Of a DNA stretch of 54,956 nucleotides, positions 33,563-41,619 are shown one piece after another. Position 1 is the stretch's first letter, and each line of letters begins with the position of its first letter. The notes under the pieces were generated by a model. The model made no database searches and had not been told where the DNA came from. It was given only the letters and a program-made list of their open reading frames with translations. The stretch is from JAVBOO01 sp031550435 (GTDB lineage: Bacteria > Bacillota > Clostridia > Lachnospirales > WRAX01). The stretch lies in assembly GCA_031550435.1 (NCBI GenBank), contig JAVBOO010000020.1:1-54956 (forward strand), in the 5' to 3' direction. Both the position numbers and the translations under genes were made by a program.

Positions 33563-34468
33563 TTATTCTTCGGACAAACAGCTCTCGTCAAGCGGCATCT
33601 GCCCTGCGTTTGATGTCCTCGGTTTAAGCTGTGAATAAATCGCCGCAAAAAACATAAAAGAGCTTCCGATAACAAGTCTGACCGTTAGCGGCTCTATTTG
33701 CAGCAACACAGAAAACAAAGCCGAGAAAGTTCCTTCGGTAGTAAAGATTATTGTTGCCTGAGTCTCAGAAAGCCGCTTTTGAAAGTACATTTGCAGGAAG
33801 AAACACAATGCTGTGCAAATTATCCCCGCGTGAAGTATATACGGCAAGGTAGTCGAGTTAACGGGTGTAAAATCTAGTTTTCCCGTCGCTGCGGCCATAA
33901 CCGTGCTTAAAACAGCGCAAACAACCATTTGTACAGCCGTAAGCGCGACCACGTTTACTTTTCTCGAATACTCGGCGGCATAAAAAATTTGCAGCGCGTA
34001 GAATACTGCCGAAGCAATAGTCAGCATGTCACCGAGGTTAACTGAGAAATCGGGTTCGACCGATAAAACAGCCGCTCCGATAATCGATATAAATACAGCG
34101 ATAATCTGACGTTTTTCGGTCTTGCGCCTATATATAACAAACGATATAAACGGAACGATTACAACATACAGCCCCGTCAAAAATGCGTTCTTTCCTGGTG
34201 TAGACATGGAAAGCCCGTAAGTTTGGAGGGCAAACCCGAAAAACAAAAATATCCCGAGCAGTATGCCCGACCAGAGCGTCTTTTTGTCAATCTTAATTTT
34301 TTTTGCGGCTGTAATTGCGAGCATGATAACAGATGCTATCGTAAATCTGTAAAACAACAGCTGAAACGTAGTCATATGTTTCAGCAAATAATCGCTGGCT
34401 ATAAATGACGTTGCCCATATAATAACCGTCAATAAAAGGCCGATTTCGCTTTTTAAAGATTTATACAT
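33563..34468 (-). CDS. EamA-family (DMT) transporter
   Basis: A 301-residue integral membrane protein with about ten hydrophobic helices and two EamA repeats. The first has LLLTVIIWATSFIASDYLL and RFTIASVIMLAI; the second SAVFYALQIFYAAEYSR and AGIICTALCFFLQMYFQ, with the ATIIFTTEGTFSALF helix near the end. The family exports or imports metabolites such as amino acids or nucleosides; the substrate is not evident. The start at 34468 (GAGGGA upstream) overlaps the end of ribF by eight bases. A role in flavin transport is possible from context but unsupported. Confidence 0.88.
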   Translation of the reverse strand: MYKSLKSEIGLLLTVIIWATSFIASDYLLKHMTTFQLLFYRFTIASVIMLAITAAKKIKIDKKTLWSGILLGIFLFFGFALQTYGLSMSTPGKNAFLTGLYVVIVPFISFVIYRRKTEKRQIIAVFISIIGAAVLSVEPDFSVNLGDMLTIASAVFYALQIFYAAEYSRKVNVVALTAVQMVVCAVLSTVMAAATGKLDFTPVNSTTLPYILHAGIICTALCFFLQMYFQKRLSETQATIIFTTEGTFSALFSVLLQIEPLTVRLVIGSSFMFFAAIYSQLKPRTSNAGQMPLDESCLSEE

Positions 34469-35249
34469 GCTTCCCTCGTTCTTTTGCGGCCGCAAAGTAT
34501 TCCGCGGCAGCATTTTTGTCTTTGTCGATTTGCTGTTTGAGCTCCGGCATACCCGCAAACTTCACGATATCTCTCAAATATCTGTGAAGCCTTATGATAA
34601 CGGTTTTTCCGTAAATGTTCTCGTCAAAATCGAGCAGCAGCGTTTCGATGGTCGGTATGCTGCTGTCGTCCGCAGAAGGTCTTAAGCCGATGTTTGTTAC
34701 CCCGTGATACAGCTTTTTGTCAATCTCGGCGGCGGCAATGTAAACACCGAACTTGGGCAAGAATTTGTTGACGGGTACAAGCAGGTTTGCAGTCGGTATG
34801 CCCGCTTTCGAGCCGATTCCCTTTCCGTGTACCACAACACCAAGGAACATGTATTCATAGCCCAGCAAGGCATTTGCTCGCTCAATATCGCCCTGCTCAA
34901 GCAGCTTTTTTATTTCTTTTTTGTCACAGCCTTCTCCGGATTTTTGCAGCTCTGTATCCGCCTGTACACATCCGTACTTTAGACATATACTTTCGACATC
35001 TATTTGGTCGTATGCGCACGAAAAAAGCTCTGAAACGCCCAGCGACTCCAAAATATGTGCCTTCTCACCCTCGGTCGTCAGAACAGACTCTTCCGGGTCG
35101 CATAAATTTATAAAAGCGGTAGTTTTCGAGCCTGCGGTTTTTTTCAGTTTCTCGGCAATGAGTCTGTGTCCCCTATGCATACCGTCAAAATGTCCGATTG
35201 CCGCCGCGCGTTCGCTAAAATCCGAAGGAACCCTTATACTTCGATACAT
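34461..35249 (-). CDS. ribF: RibF-like protein with intact flavokinase and shortened FAD synthetase half
   Basis: A 262-residue protein; bifunctional RibF is usually 300-320. The adenylyltransferase start is present (AIGHFDGMHRGHRLIAEKL), but the segment that in Bacillus RibC holds AGFDFTYG and the ISSSYIR motif is missing or replaced by a charged stretch (CDKKEIKKLLEQGDIERA). The C-terminal riboflavin kinase domain looks complete: GKGIGSKAGIPTANL, GVTNIGLRPS and the catalytic Glu in PTIETLLLDF. It therefore probably makes FMN but not FAD (inference). The ATG at 35249 follows AAGGATGG. A full-length RibF may exist elsewhere in the genome. It heads the eamA-phosphatase group. Confidence 0.85.
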   Translation of the reverse strand: MYRSIRVPSDFSERAAAIGHFDGMHRGHRLIAEKLKKTAGSKTTAFINLCDPEESVLTTEGEKAHILESLGVSELFSCAYDQIDVESICLKYGCVQADTELQKSGEGCDKKEIKKLLEQGDIERANALLGYEYMFLGVVVHGKGIGSKAGIPTANLLVPVNKFLPKFGVYIAAAEIDKKLYHGVTNIGLRPSADDSSIPTIETLLLDFDENIYGKTVIIRLHRYLRDIVKFAGMPELKQQIDKDKNAAAEYFAAAKERGKHV

Positions 35250-35593
35250 AATACCATCCTTAATCGGTGCCTACTTGGTAAATACCGGATTAACGGCGCT
35301 TACTTTAATGCTGATGTTCATTATATATCAGGCGGCAACAAAAATAAAGACGAAGCTGATACGGGATTGAGTAGAATTATGGAAAACGGGCAAAATAAAG
35401 TAACCACCACAATGGTATAAAACCCGAATTTTTCGAAGCGCAGCGTAGAAAAACATCCGGTAACGAATTTTGAAAGCCCGTTTTTGGGGCGTCTAAATTC
35501 AAGGCCGGATGGGGTTTTGTACCAAGACTGACCCACAATGGTATAAAACCCGAATTTTTCGAAGCGCAGTCTGATACAGGTTCGGAGGGAATC
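35250..35593. repeat. Gap with 37-bp direct repeats (family R4)
   Basis: An identical 37-base unit occurs at 35407-35443 and 35533-35569, 126 bases apart: it starts CCACAATGGTATAAAACCCG and ends TTTTTCGAAGCGCAG. Between the copies is an imperfect palindrome with ACATCCGG and CCGGATG arms and CCCGTTTTTGGGGCGTCT. A degenerate relative lies at about 46200-46292. No gene is visible; the rest of the gap should contain the divergent promoters for ribF and the next gene. Confidence 0.7.
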
Positions 35594-36412
35594 ATGCGTA
35601 AAAGAATTAACCTGATATATTTCCTGGTCTTTTTATCATGTGTCGCGCTGATGATAATCTTTATCGATATTTCTCCCGGAAGATTGCTCACAAACGTATC
35701 GGTACCGGATGAAATAAGCAGCGAACAATCCGAGCTTATCAGGCAAAACTATGAGATCGGCTATGATAAAAGAACGAGACCCGTCAAAACCGCAAACCTT
35801 TATATGCCGGTTTACCGGCAAACATCCGAAGAAGCCGCAGCCGAGTATGCCGATGCCTTCGGCTTTTCGGCCCCGGCGATCGATAACGGAGACGAGTATC
35901 TGTTCATAGAGGAGTCGAAGACTTTAAACATAGCTAAATACCTCTGCCTTGTCTCTTATACAAACAAAGACGAAAGCGGCTCAAAGCAGTACGACGAGAA
36001 CGAAATCGTCAGAGCCGCTTCGGATTTTATCAGCAGACACGTAACGGGAAGTGCTCCGGCATTAAAGGCCGCCGAGCACACAGACGAAAAATATATACTG
36101 AAATTTTGCGAAAAACTTGACGGCATAGTCTTAGACGACTTGCCCGCGATTGTTGAAATAACGGACGAAGGTGTCATAACCCGACTTGACGCGTCATACT
36201 ACGCATACGAAAAAATTGCGTCCTGCGAGTTGTATACCTCTGACGAATGCGTATACTTCCTTCCGTATATCGGTGAAAAAGTACGGCTGACTGCGGCTCG
36301 GCTGTGCTATGTTTTCAGAGACAGCATAATCCAGCCGGCATATCGATTTGACGGGGTGACAGTGAGCGGAGCAAGTTTCACGGAGTACGTTAAAGCCGCA
36401 AAATACAAATAG
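35594..36412 (+). CDS. Membrane-anchored protein of unknown function, possibly YycI/PepSY-like
   Basis: A 272-residue protein with one N-terminal membrane helix (about residues 7-25) and an extracytoplasmic remainder. I do not recognise it firmly. The pattern of YILKFCEKLDGIVL, PAIVEITDEGVITRLDASYY and a late IIQPAYRFDG recalls the YycI/YycH and PepSY-type folds, which in Bacillus restrain the WalK sensor kinase. No histidine kinase is adjacent, so this is only a structural guess. GGAGGG lies five bases before the ATG. It stands alone between repeat clusters R4 and R1 copy D. Confidence 0.6.
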   Translation: MRKRINLIYFLVFLSCVALMIIFIDISPGRLLTNVSVPDEISSEQSELIRQNYEIGYDKRTRPVKTANLYMPVYRQTSEEAAAEYADAFGFSAPAIDNGDEYLFIEESKTLNIAKYLCLVSYTNKDESGSKQYDENEIVRAASDFISRHVTGSAPALKAAEHTDEKYILKFCEKLDGIVLDDLPAIVEITDEGVITRLDASYYAYEKIASCELYTSDECVYFLPYIGEKVRLTAARLCYVFRDSIIQPAYRFDGVTVSGASFTEYVKAAKYK

Positions 36413-36454
36413 CGCTCTTTTATAGTGATTTCCGGCCTGAACAGGCTAAATCGT

Positions 36455-36516
36455 TATTACTTCGGCACGAGTAACCGCGTAAGTATCTTATGCGGTATTT
36501 TACTTCGGCGGTAATA
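36455..36516 (-). repeat. Palindromic repeat family R1, short copy D
   Basis: 62 bases, minus orientation. Ends TATTACTTCGGC and GCGGTAATA, with ACGAGTAACCGCG and TATGCGGTA between them. It equals the two ends of the long copies joined without the middle hairpin part. The surrounding gap 36413-36709 shows nothing else. Confidence 0.8.
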
Positions 36517-36709
36517 CACCCACAAAAGTTCCTTTCTTGGCGATTTTTAGCCGATTTTTAACAAACAATTATGAATAAATACTTTTACCGTTTCCAATAA
36601 TAGTATTGCACAGGCAAAATACTCAAGACTTGTCAGGCAAGAAAGCTGACGGCAAAATTGACTGACAACGGTCTGTGTTTTGCGCCGAATTTTGACGGGA
36701 GATGACATA

Positions 36710-36874
36710 ATGAAAAAATTCACATCAGGTTTAATAGCCGGCGGTATCATCGGAGTAATCGGTCTCGGCTACGCAATTTCTGACAGGAACACAAGAAAAA
36801 GGTTAAAGAGAGACACAAGGAAAGCGGCTCACAGGGCTAACAACATGTTAGACAACATTTCGGATATGTTTTAG
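36710..36874 (+). CDS. Small YtxH-like membrane protein
   Basis: A 54-residue protein. One Gly-rich membrane helix (TSGLIAGGIIGVIGLGYAIS, residues 4-23) is followed by a very basic region (RNTRKRLKRDTRKAAHRAN) and a short helix NMLDNISDMF. This is the layout of the YtxH family, small membrane proteins of unknown role. The ATG at 36710 lies after GGGAGATGACATA. A second small gene follows 37 bases downstream with its own ribosome site. Confidence 0.72.
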   Translation: MKKFTSGLIAGGIIGVIGLGYAISDRNTRKRLKRDTRKAAHRANNMLDNISDMF

Positions 36875-36911
36875 AGCAGCGCAAAACCAAACAAAGTGAA
36901 TGGAGGAATTT

Positions 36912-37043
36912 ATGGGTAAACAGGAAGGAAGAGCTGTAAACAAAAACCAGCCTAATACCGACGCGGGGGAGCAAATCCCGGCAGTCAACGGCCCGAAGGA
37001 CTCAAAAGGAAGACTAAAAAAAGAAAAGAAGAAGTATACCTAG
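36912..37043 (+). CDS. Very small basic protein of unknown function
   Basis: A 43-codon reading frame: it begins MGKQEGRAVNKNQPNTDAG, continues EQIPAVNGPKDSKGR and ends LKKEKKKYT, then TAG. GGAGG (36902-36906) lies five bases before the ATG, a strong ribosome site. The protein is hydrophilic, probably disordered and strongly basic. No family is recognised. It may be co-expressed with the YtxH-like gene before it. Confidence 0.62.
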   Translation: MGKQEGRAVNKNQPNTDAGEQIPAVNGPKDSKGRLKKEKKKYT

Positions 37044-37080
37044 AGCAATACTTTTATAAACGCCGATCAATATTGCACCG

Positions 37081-37131
37081 GCAACAAAATATCCTTCCGT
37101 GATACATCAAGGCGGAAGGATATTTTGTTGC
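37081..37131. repeat. Perfect 19-bp inverted repeat
   Basis: GCAACAAAATATCCTTCCG (37081-37099) and CGGAAGGATATTTTGTTGC (37113-37131) pair perfectly around a 13-base loop. The outer half CAACAAAATAT is the same as the terminal hairpin of R1 copy B, so it may be a detached R1 module. It lies between convergent genes and could stop transcription, though no T-run follows. Confidence 0.7.
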
Positions 37132-37202
37132 GCGCCTATTATCCTGCAAATGGTCGGGCGGCTTAGTTCACTTAAACACTTCAGGTTTAAGACGGTGATT
37201 AT

Positions 37203-37266
37203 TATTATTTCGGCACGAGTAACCGCGTAAGTATTTTATTCGGTATTTAACTTCCGCGGTATTACT
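37203..37266 (-). repeat. Palindromic repeat family R1, short copy E
   Basis: About 64 bases, minus orientation: TATTATTTCGGC at the left, ACGAGTAACCGCGTAAG in the middle, CTTCCGCGGTATTAC at the right. The right end contains the TAA stop codon (37262-37264) of the VOC-family gene. Confidence 0.8.
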
Positions 37267-38155
37267 TTCCGTCAAAGGCATCTTGCAATAACTGCACCTC
37301 GATTTTTTTCATCTTAAGAAGCTCCGCGTTAACCCGTGTCGCCTTGACAGGATCTGCGGAATCGCCAAGCTTTTCGATGTTGTCGGGCACTATCTGCCAC
37401 GATACACCGTAGCGGTCTTTTAGCCAGCCGCAGGACTGTTCGCTTCCTCCGTCGGTCAAGCTCTTCCAAAAACCGTCAATCTCGTTCTGACCGTTACAGT
37501 AAACAATGAACGAAATGCCTTCGTTAAACGTAAATCCGTGAGGATAGGAGCTATCGGCCGCCATAAACGGCTGTCCCGCAATTTTAAAGTTCGCGAACAT
37601 GACAGTACCTTCCGCGTCCCCAGCCTCTTTGCCGTAAAGATGAATATCCGCGGGCTCCGAATTCCCAAATATTCCCATATAAAAACTTATCGCCTCCTCA
37701 GCTCTTTTGCATACCGATTCGGTAAACATAAGATAAGGCGTGATCACCTGTTTCTTAAATGAAAGGCTTATTTGCCAAGAAACGCCGTATTTATCGGCCA
37801 GCCAGCCGAAACGCTCACTAAACGGATAGCTGCCGGCTTCCATCATTACAAAACCGCCGTCAGACAATTTTTCCCATAGCGCGTCCATTTGCGCCCTTGA
37901 CTCGCAATCTACAAAAAAGGATACCGCAGGATTAACCTTAAATACCGGGCCGCCGTTTAGCCCGTTAAATTCCTGCCCGCAAAGCGTGAAACGGACGTTA
38001 AGCGGCGTACCGGCCGGAATATCCGAAGGAAACGGGCTGCCCTCGGGATAATAACTTACATACTCGATGCGGCTGTTTTCGAACGCCGAAACATAAAACT
38101 CCGCAGCCTCTTTGGCATCACGATCGTACCAGATACACGGTGCAATTTTTTGCAT
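37262..38155 (-). CDS. VOC-superfamily protein, tandem PhnB-like domains
   Basis: A 297-residue protein made of two glyoxalase/PhnB-type domains. The first (about 1-125) has IAPCIWYDRDAKEAAEFYVS, FNGLNGGPVF and FGWLADKYGVSWQIS. The second (about 130-265) has TPYLMFTESVCKRAEEAISF, GQPFMAADSS and CGWLKDRYGVSWQIV. This group, annotated as 3-demethylubiquinone-9 methyltransferase-like, lacks known enzymatic activity; metal or antibiotic binding is possible. The ATG at 38155 is eight bases after GGAG; a GTG at 38164 overlaps that site. It stands alone on this strand, and its stop codon falls in repeat copy E. Confidence 0.88.
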   Translation of the reverse strand: MQKIAPCIWYDRDAKEAAEFYVSAFENSRIEYVSYYPEGSPFPSDIPAGTPLNVRFTLCGQEFNGLNGGPVFKVNPAVSFFVDCESRAQMDALWEKLSDGGFVMMEAGSYPFSERFGWLADKYGVSWQISLSFKKQVITPYLMFTESVCKRAEEAISFYMGIFGNSEPADIHLYGKEAGDAEGTVMFANFKIAGQPFMAADSSYPHGFTFNEGISFIVYCNGQNEIDGFWKSLTDGGSEQSCGWLKDRYGVSWQIVPDNIEKLGDSADPVKATRVNAELLKMKKIEVQLLQDAFDGK

Positions 38156-38246
38156 GTTTTTCACTCCGCTTCTCAGTGTGGTTTAAATGCAGCCTAAGTA
38201 TAATATTACATGCGCTGAAAATCAATACTTACGGCATGAGCCTAGG

Positions 38247-38292
38247 AAAAAAATAAACCGGCCGGCAATCCAAAGCATTTGCCGACCGGTTT
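38247..38292 (-). terminator. Rho-independent terminator after ypeB
   Basis: On the minus strand AAACCGGTCGGCA (38292-38280) pairs with TGCCGGCCGGTTT (38267-38255), 13 bp with one G-U, followed by ATTTTTTT. It ends the sleB-ypeB transcript six bases after the ypeB stop. Confidence 0.88.
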
Positions 38293-38297
38293 ATGCA

Positions 38298-39692
38298 TTA
38301 TTCCGCCAATACACCGAATTCGTTAATCACAAGCTCAAAAATGTTCTCCTGTTTTCCCGTAAGAGCGTTAATGTATATCAGAAATTTTCTTGTATCCTTT
38401 ATCACATAAAACTCATAGCAAAATGCTTCTCTTCCGTCCGAAAGCGGTATTACGACCTTCTGAATCGAATTTACGTCTACCGCTTCGGATACATAAGCCT
38501 GAGCTTCCTCCGGCGGCATTATCGTATCAGGAAGCTTTCTGTCAACATGCGAATTTATATAACCTCTTGCGTCAAAACCCACAACCTCACCGTTTATCAG
38601 CGAAATCTTTAGTTTTATGAGATCCGGGTACATTATTACCCCGTTTTGCATGCATGCATAGTTGAAAACAACAGACGACTCGGATAACTCATAATACCTG
38701 TATTTCATACCGTTAAACCCGTGCTTTGTGAGGAATTCATCAGCCGATAACAACGCCTGCTCAAATGTTATTGCGCTTTCGTCTGACTCAGTATTTTGAG
38801 TGTTCAGCATCCAGACAGGGTAGCCGCCGTATTTTGACAGATCCAAAAACACATTCGGGCTTTTTTCGTTAACAAGAACGACCTCATAGCCCAAAACCGG
38901 CAAAGAGTTTGTTCCTCCCGGAGTTTCGGAAAGGCAGGTTATTGACTGCACTTTATCCGCTCCGAGAAATTCGCGGCATATCTCTATACCTTCCTGTCTG
39001 GTTATCTCTGCCTTGCCCTGAGTCATAACAGGCTTCTGTTTCTGCACATGATCGGAGAATGGTCCGTCGTATATAAGAGCCGGATAGTGCTGAAACGTCT
39101 GAGATACCTGCTGCATGGAGCCTAGAAGCGACGAAGGCGGTATAACCTCCTCCGCTTTGTTATTAGCCGCCTCTTCTGCCGAAAGCCTTGCCCAGTCTAC
39201 ACCGTCACCAAGTGAAGCTTGGGCGATCAGTACATTCATTTCTTTCGAAAAAGAAACGGCGTACTTTTGCAGTCTTTTCAGATTTTCCTTTTCGCTTGCG
39301 GTGATTTCTTCATCATAAAGCGACTTCAAAAGCATTGTTTTTGAAAAATCGCTCAACTGCGCAAGATATTTCATGGAACCCATTACAATACTTTGGCTGT
39401 ACGGAAGTCCCGCAAGATTCTCATGGGCCGCCGCCGCCTGCTTCCAGATCTCGGCATAAAGCGGTACAGACTGTGCCGTGTTCGCTGCAACTTCTACTTT
39501 GCTCAAAAGCTTGCCGACATCGTCCATATATCCTGAAACGCTGTAAAGATTGCCTTCATACGAGCCTTCGAGAAGATTCTTATACTTTTGCTTGTCCCTG
39601 TATTGATACGCGCCGAAAGACAGAGCCGCAACCAAAAGAACCGATACGGCTGATATATAGATACCGCCGAGAGTAATATTTCCTCTTTTCAT
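38298..39692 (-). CDS. ypeB: Germination protein YpeB
   Basis: A 464-residue partner of SleB. One N-terminal membrane helix (about residues 8-28) is followed by a long helical domain (about 30-215, with YSVSGYMDDVGKLLSKVEVA) and C-terminal PepSY-type repeats (EITRQEGIEICREFLGADKV; ITFEQALLSADEFLTKHGF; MPPEEAQAYVSEAV). In Bacillus spores YpeB stabilises SleB in the inner membrane and both are needed for cortex breakdown at germination. AGGAGGG precedes the ATG. It lies ten bases after sleB, and the pair is conserved in spore formers. Confidence 0.93.
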   Translation of the reverse strand: MKRGNITLGGIYISAVSVLLVAALSFGAYQYRDKQKYKNLLEGSYEGNLYSVSGYMDDVGKLLSKVEVAANTAQSVPLYAEIWKQAAAAHENLAGLPYSQSIVMGSMKYLAQLSDFSKTMLLKSLYDEEITASEKENLKRLQKYAVSFSKEMNVLIAQASLGDGVDWARLSAEEAANNKAEEVIPPSSLLGSMQQVSQTFQHYPALIYDGPFSDHVQKQKPVMTQGKAEITRQEGIEICREFLGADKVQSITCLSETPGGTNSLPVLGYEVVLVNEKSPNVFLDLSKYGGYPVWMLNTQNTESDESAITFEQALLSADEFLTKHGFNGMKYRYYELSESSVVFNYACMQNGVIMYPDLIKLKISLINGEVVGFDARGYINSHVDRKLPDTIMPPEEAQAYVSEAVDVNSIQKVVIPLSDGREAFCYEFYVIKDTRKFLIYINALTGKQENIFELVINEFGVLAE

Positions 39693-39702
39693 TCAGTCCC
39701 TC

Positions 39703-40527
39703 CTAATTCATGGCAAAAACATGGTTCCCTATTGTTTTCGTAACAGTAAGCGTCTGTATCCATTTGCTTGTCGCCGTGTTCGGATTCCAGTAGAATACGG
39801 CTCCATCCACGGGATCCCAACCGTTGTACGCGTCTCTTGCCGCGTTTACGCACGACTCGAGCGGAGTCAGATCAAACTGTCCGTCTCTGATAGCGTCGAA
39901 TGCCCCGGCTTGAAATATAACGCCGTATATCGTGTTCGGAAATGCGGGGCTTTTAACCCTGTTCATTATTACGGCTCCGACAGCTACCTGACCCAGATAG
40001 CTCTCCCCTCGGCTTTCGCCGTTAATAACCTTTGCTATAAGCCATATATCCGCCTCTTTAGAGGATTGGCCGTCGGATTGCGGCGTTTCCGTCGGTTCGG
40101 GTGTTTTTACAGGCTCTGCTGTTTTTGGAGTCGGGGTTGCCGCAGCCGGGGTTTTTACCGCAGCGGTCGAAGGAGCCGGAGTTGCTGCCGCGGTTTTTAG
40201 GGGAACAGCCGTCTGATATATGCCCAATGCTTCCAGAGTTTTTGTTCCGACTATGCCATCGGCTTTCAGACCGTTTGAACGCTGAAAATATAAAACGGAT
40301 TCATAAGTCTTGTAGCCAAAGATGCCGTCAACCGAGCCGCTGTAATAACCCCAACGCTTTAGCTTTGTCTGTATCGTTTTCACCGTTTCGCCGTAAGACC
40401 CCCAGGAATATATCTGCGCCGCCTTTACTTGCGGCATAGGCACAGACGGCACGGATATAAGTACAAGAAGCGCAAAAAGAAAAGTTATAACTTTTTTGAG
40501 TTTGGAATTTAAACGTTTTTTAGCCAT
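39703..40527 (-). CDS. sleB: Spore cortex-lytic enzyme SleB
   Basis: A 274-residue exported germination hydrolase. Signal peptide about residues 1-36 (KKVITFLFALLVLISVPSV). Residues about 40-105 are a peptidoglycan-binding domain (GSYGETVKTIQTKLKRWGYY, DGIFGYKTYESVLYFQ). An Ala/Thr/Pro linker (about 108-155) leads to the Hydrolase_2 lytic transglycosylase domain: IAKVINGESRGESYLGQVAV (catalytic Glu) and AVIMNRVKSPAFPNTIY, ending in GAVFYWNPNTATSKWI. It attacks muramic-delta-lactam cortex. GGAGGG precedes the ATG. It forms an operon with ypeB and lies 32 bases after spoIIR. Confidence 0.94.
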   Translation of the reverse strand: MAKKRLNSKLKKVITFLFALLVLISVPSVPMPQVKAAQIYSWGSYGETVKTIQTKLKRWGYYSGSVDGIFGYKTYESVLYFQRSNGLKADGIVGTKTLEALGIYQTAVPLKTAAATPAPSTAAVKTPAAATPTPKTAEPVKTPEPTETPQSDGQSSKEADIWLIAKVINGESRGESYLGQVAVGAVIMNRVKSPAFPNTIYGVIFQAGAFDAIRDGQFDLTPLESCVNAARDAYNGWDPVDGAVFYWNPNTATSKWIQTLTVTKTIGNHVFAMN

Positions 40528-40559
40528 ATGCCCTCCGAATTGTCAGATAAAACTGCGGC

Positions 40560-41273
40560 TTACCAAAGCTTAAATTTCTGCCACAGCTCGATAATTTTGA
40601 ACTTGACTTTATATTCGACCGGAGCCGATTTGCTTGCTCCGGATATTATGCCGAAATCTTCTTCCCCGAGAACCATCTGCATTTTTTTCACACTTGAGAC
40701 AGAAACGCCGCTTCTTGCCGCATCGACAAAGCAAAGCGGAGGAAACATTACGCACCAGAAGTTTTTGCCCCCGCCGCTTCCGATAATGACTCTAACGGCT
40801 TCGTACTCGCCTTTCGGGAATACCATATCTCCGTAACTTCTTTCGGGAAAACTTTCCCTGCCCAGCGTAATGTTAACAGCGTAATCAAAACCGCGCGCAC
40901 TCAAAAACTGTTCGGAAAAGCGTTTTATGTCCGGAAGATTCTGATTTATAATATCTCTTGTCTGTTCTATGTTTTCCGCTGCTTCAAACATCTCACTGTA
41001 TTCCGCGAAGATTGCGTCTCGCAGTTCCAGCTTAACAGACTGGTCCTCCTCAGAATCGGAATTAGCCAAAATATGAAATCTTATGACCTTGTTTTCTATG
41101 CCCGACATCACATAGTCAGCGTAGGTGCTTACTGCCGCAGTTACGCAAAACGTAACCGCGAGCCCTGCGAAAAGCGAAAGCGCGATAACTCGCCTTTCGT
41201 TTTTCCAAGTTGCTATTATGAAGTTCAACGCCTTTTTCGTTAAATCTTTAATCATCCCGTTAAAGTTTTTCAT
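40560..41273 (-). CDS. spoIIR: Stage II sporulation protein R
   Basis: A 237-residue exported signalling protein. One N-terminal membrane/signal segment (about residues 30-52) precedes the SpoIIR domain: KVIRFHILANSDSEEDQSVK, LELRDAIFAEYS and GGKNFWCVMFPPLCFVD. Made in the forespore, SpoIIR crosses to the intermembrane space and triggers SpoIIGA to process pro-sigma-E in the mother cell. The ATG at 41273 follows GGGAG; an open frame extends to 41348. A sigma-F-like promoter lies at 41418-41446, as expected for forespore expression. Confidence 0.92.
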   Translation of the reverse strand: MKNFNGMIKDLTKKALNFIIATWKNERRVIALSLFAGLAVTFCVTAAVSTYADYVMSGIENKVIRFHILANSDSEEDQSVKLELRDAIFAEYSEMFEAAENIEQTRDIINQNLPDIKRFSEQFLSARGFDYAVNITLGRESFPERSYGDMVFPKGEYEAVRVIIGSGGGKNFWCVMFPPLCFVDAARSGVSVSSVKKMQMVLGEEDFGIISGASKSAPVEYKVKFKIIELWQKFKLW

Positions 41274-41417
41274 AATTTTGCTCCCATATGTAGTTTTATA
41301 AGCGCCGGTTTTAGATCGCAGTAATGCAAACAGCACATTTTTAAGCATGGCTTTCGTCCGCTCGGCGGCTTCGGGGATTGCTCGAAACAGTTTTGCTTAG
41401 ACGACTATGCCTTAATT

Positions 41418-41446
41418 AATTGTTTCCATAAATGGAACAGTTATAC
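41418..41446 (-). promoter_or_regulatory. Candidate sigma-F promoter of spoIIR
   Basis: On the minus strand GTATA (41446-41442), 14 bases, then GGAAACAATT (41427-41418). The -10 fits GGNNANANTW at every position; the -35 fits GYWTA. The spacer is one shorter than the common 15. SpoIIR is a sigma-F gene in Bacillus, which supports the call. Confidence 0.5.
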
Positions 41447-41537
41447 AAAAACAGCGTAACATTTGCAAAAAATATAACGCTCGGTATCGTTATACTGCGC
41501 AAAATCGCTTTTCCAACAATTATTTCGTAAATCTAAA

Positions 41538-41565
41538 GTATGCAAATATCGTATTGGACATATTA
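41538..41565 (+). promoter_or_regulatory. Possible sigma-G-like promoter of the NodB deacetylase gene
   Basis: GTATG (41538-41542), 16 bases, CATATTA (41559-41565). The boxes fit GHATR and CATNNTA, but the usual spacer is 17-18. The gap 41274-41619 otherwise holds the sigma-F-like site and a hairpin TATAACG/CGTTATA. Confidence 0.3.
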
Positions 41566-41619
41566 AGAGAGCTTAGATTATTGTCTTTGACACAAATTAA
41601 TCAGCATTACGGTGATATT

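Noticed and set aside
35407..35569. CRISPR array
   Set aside because: Only two 37-base repeats, an 89-base palindromic spacer and no cas genes nearby.
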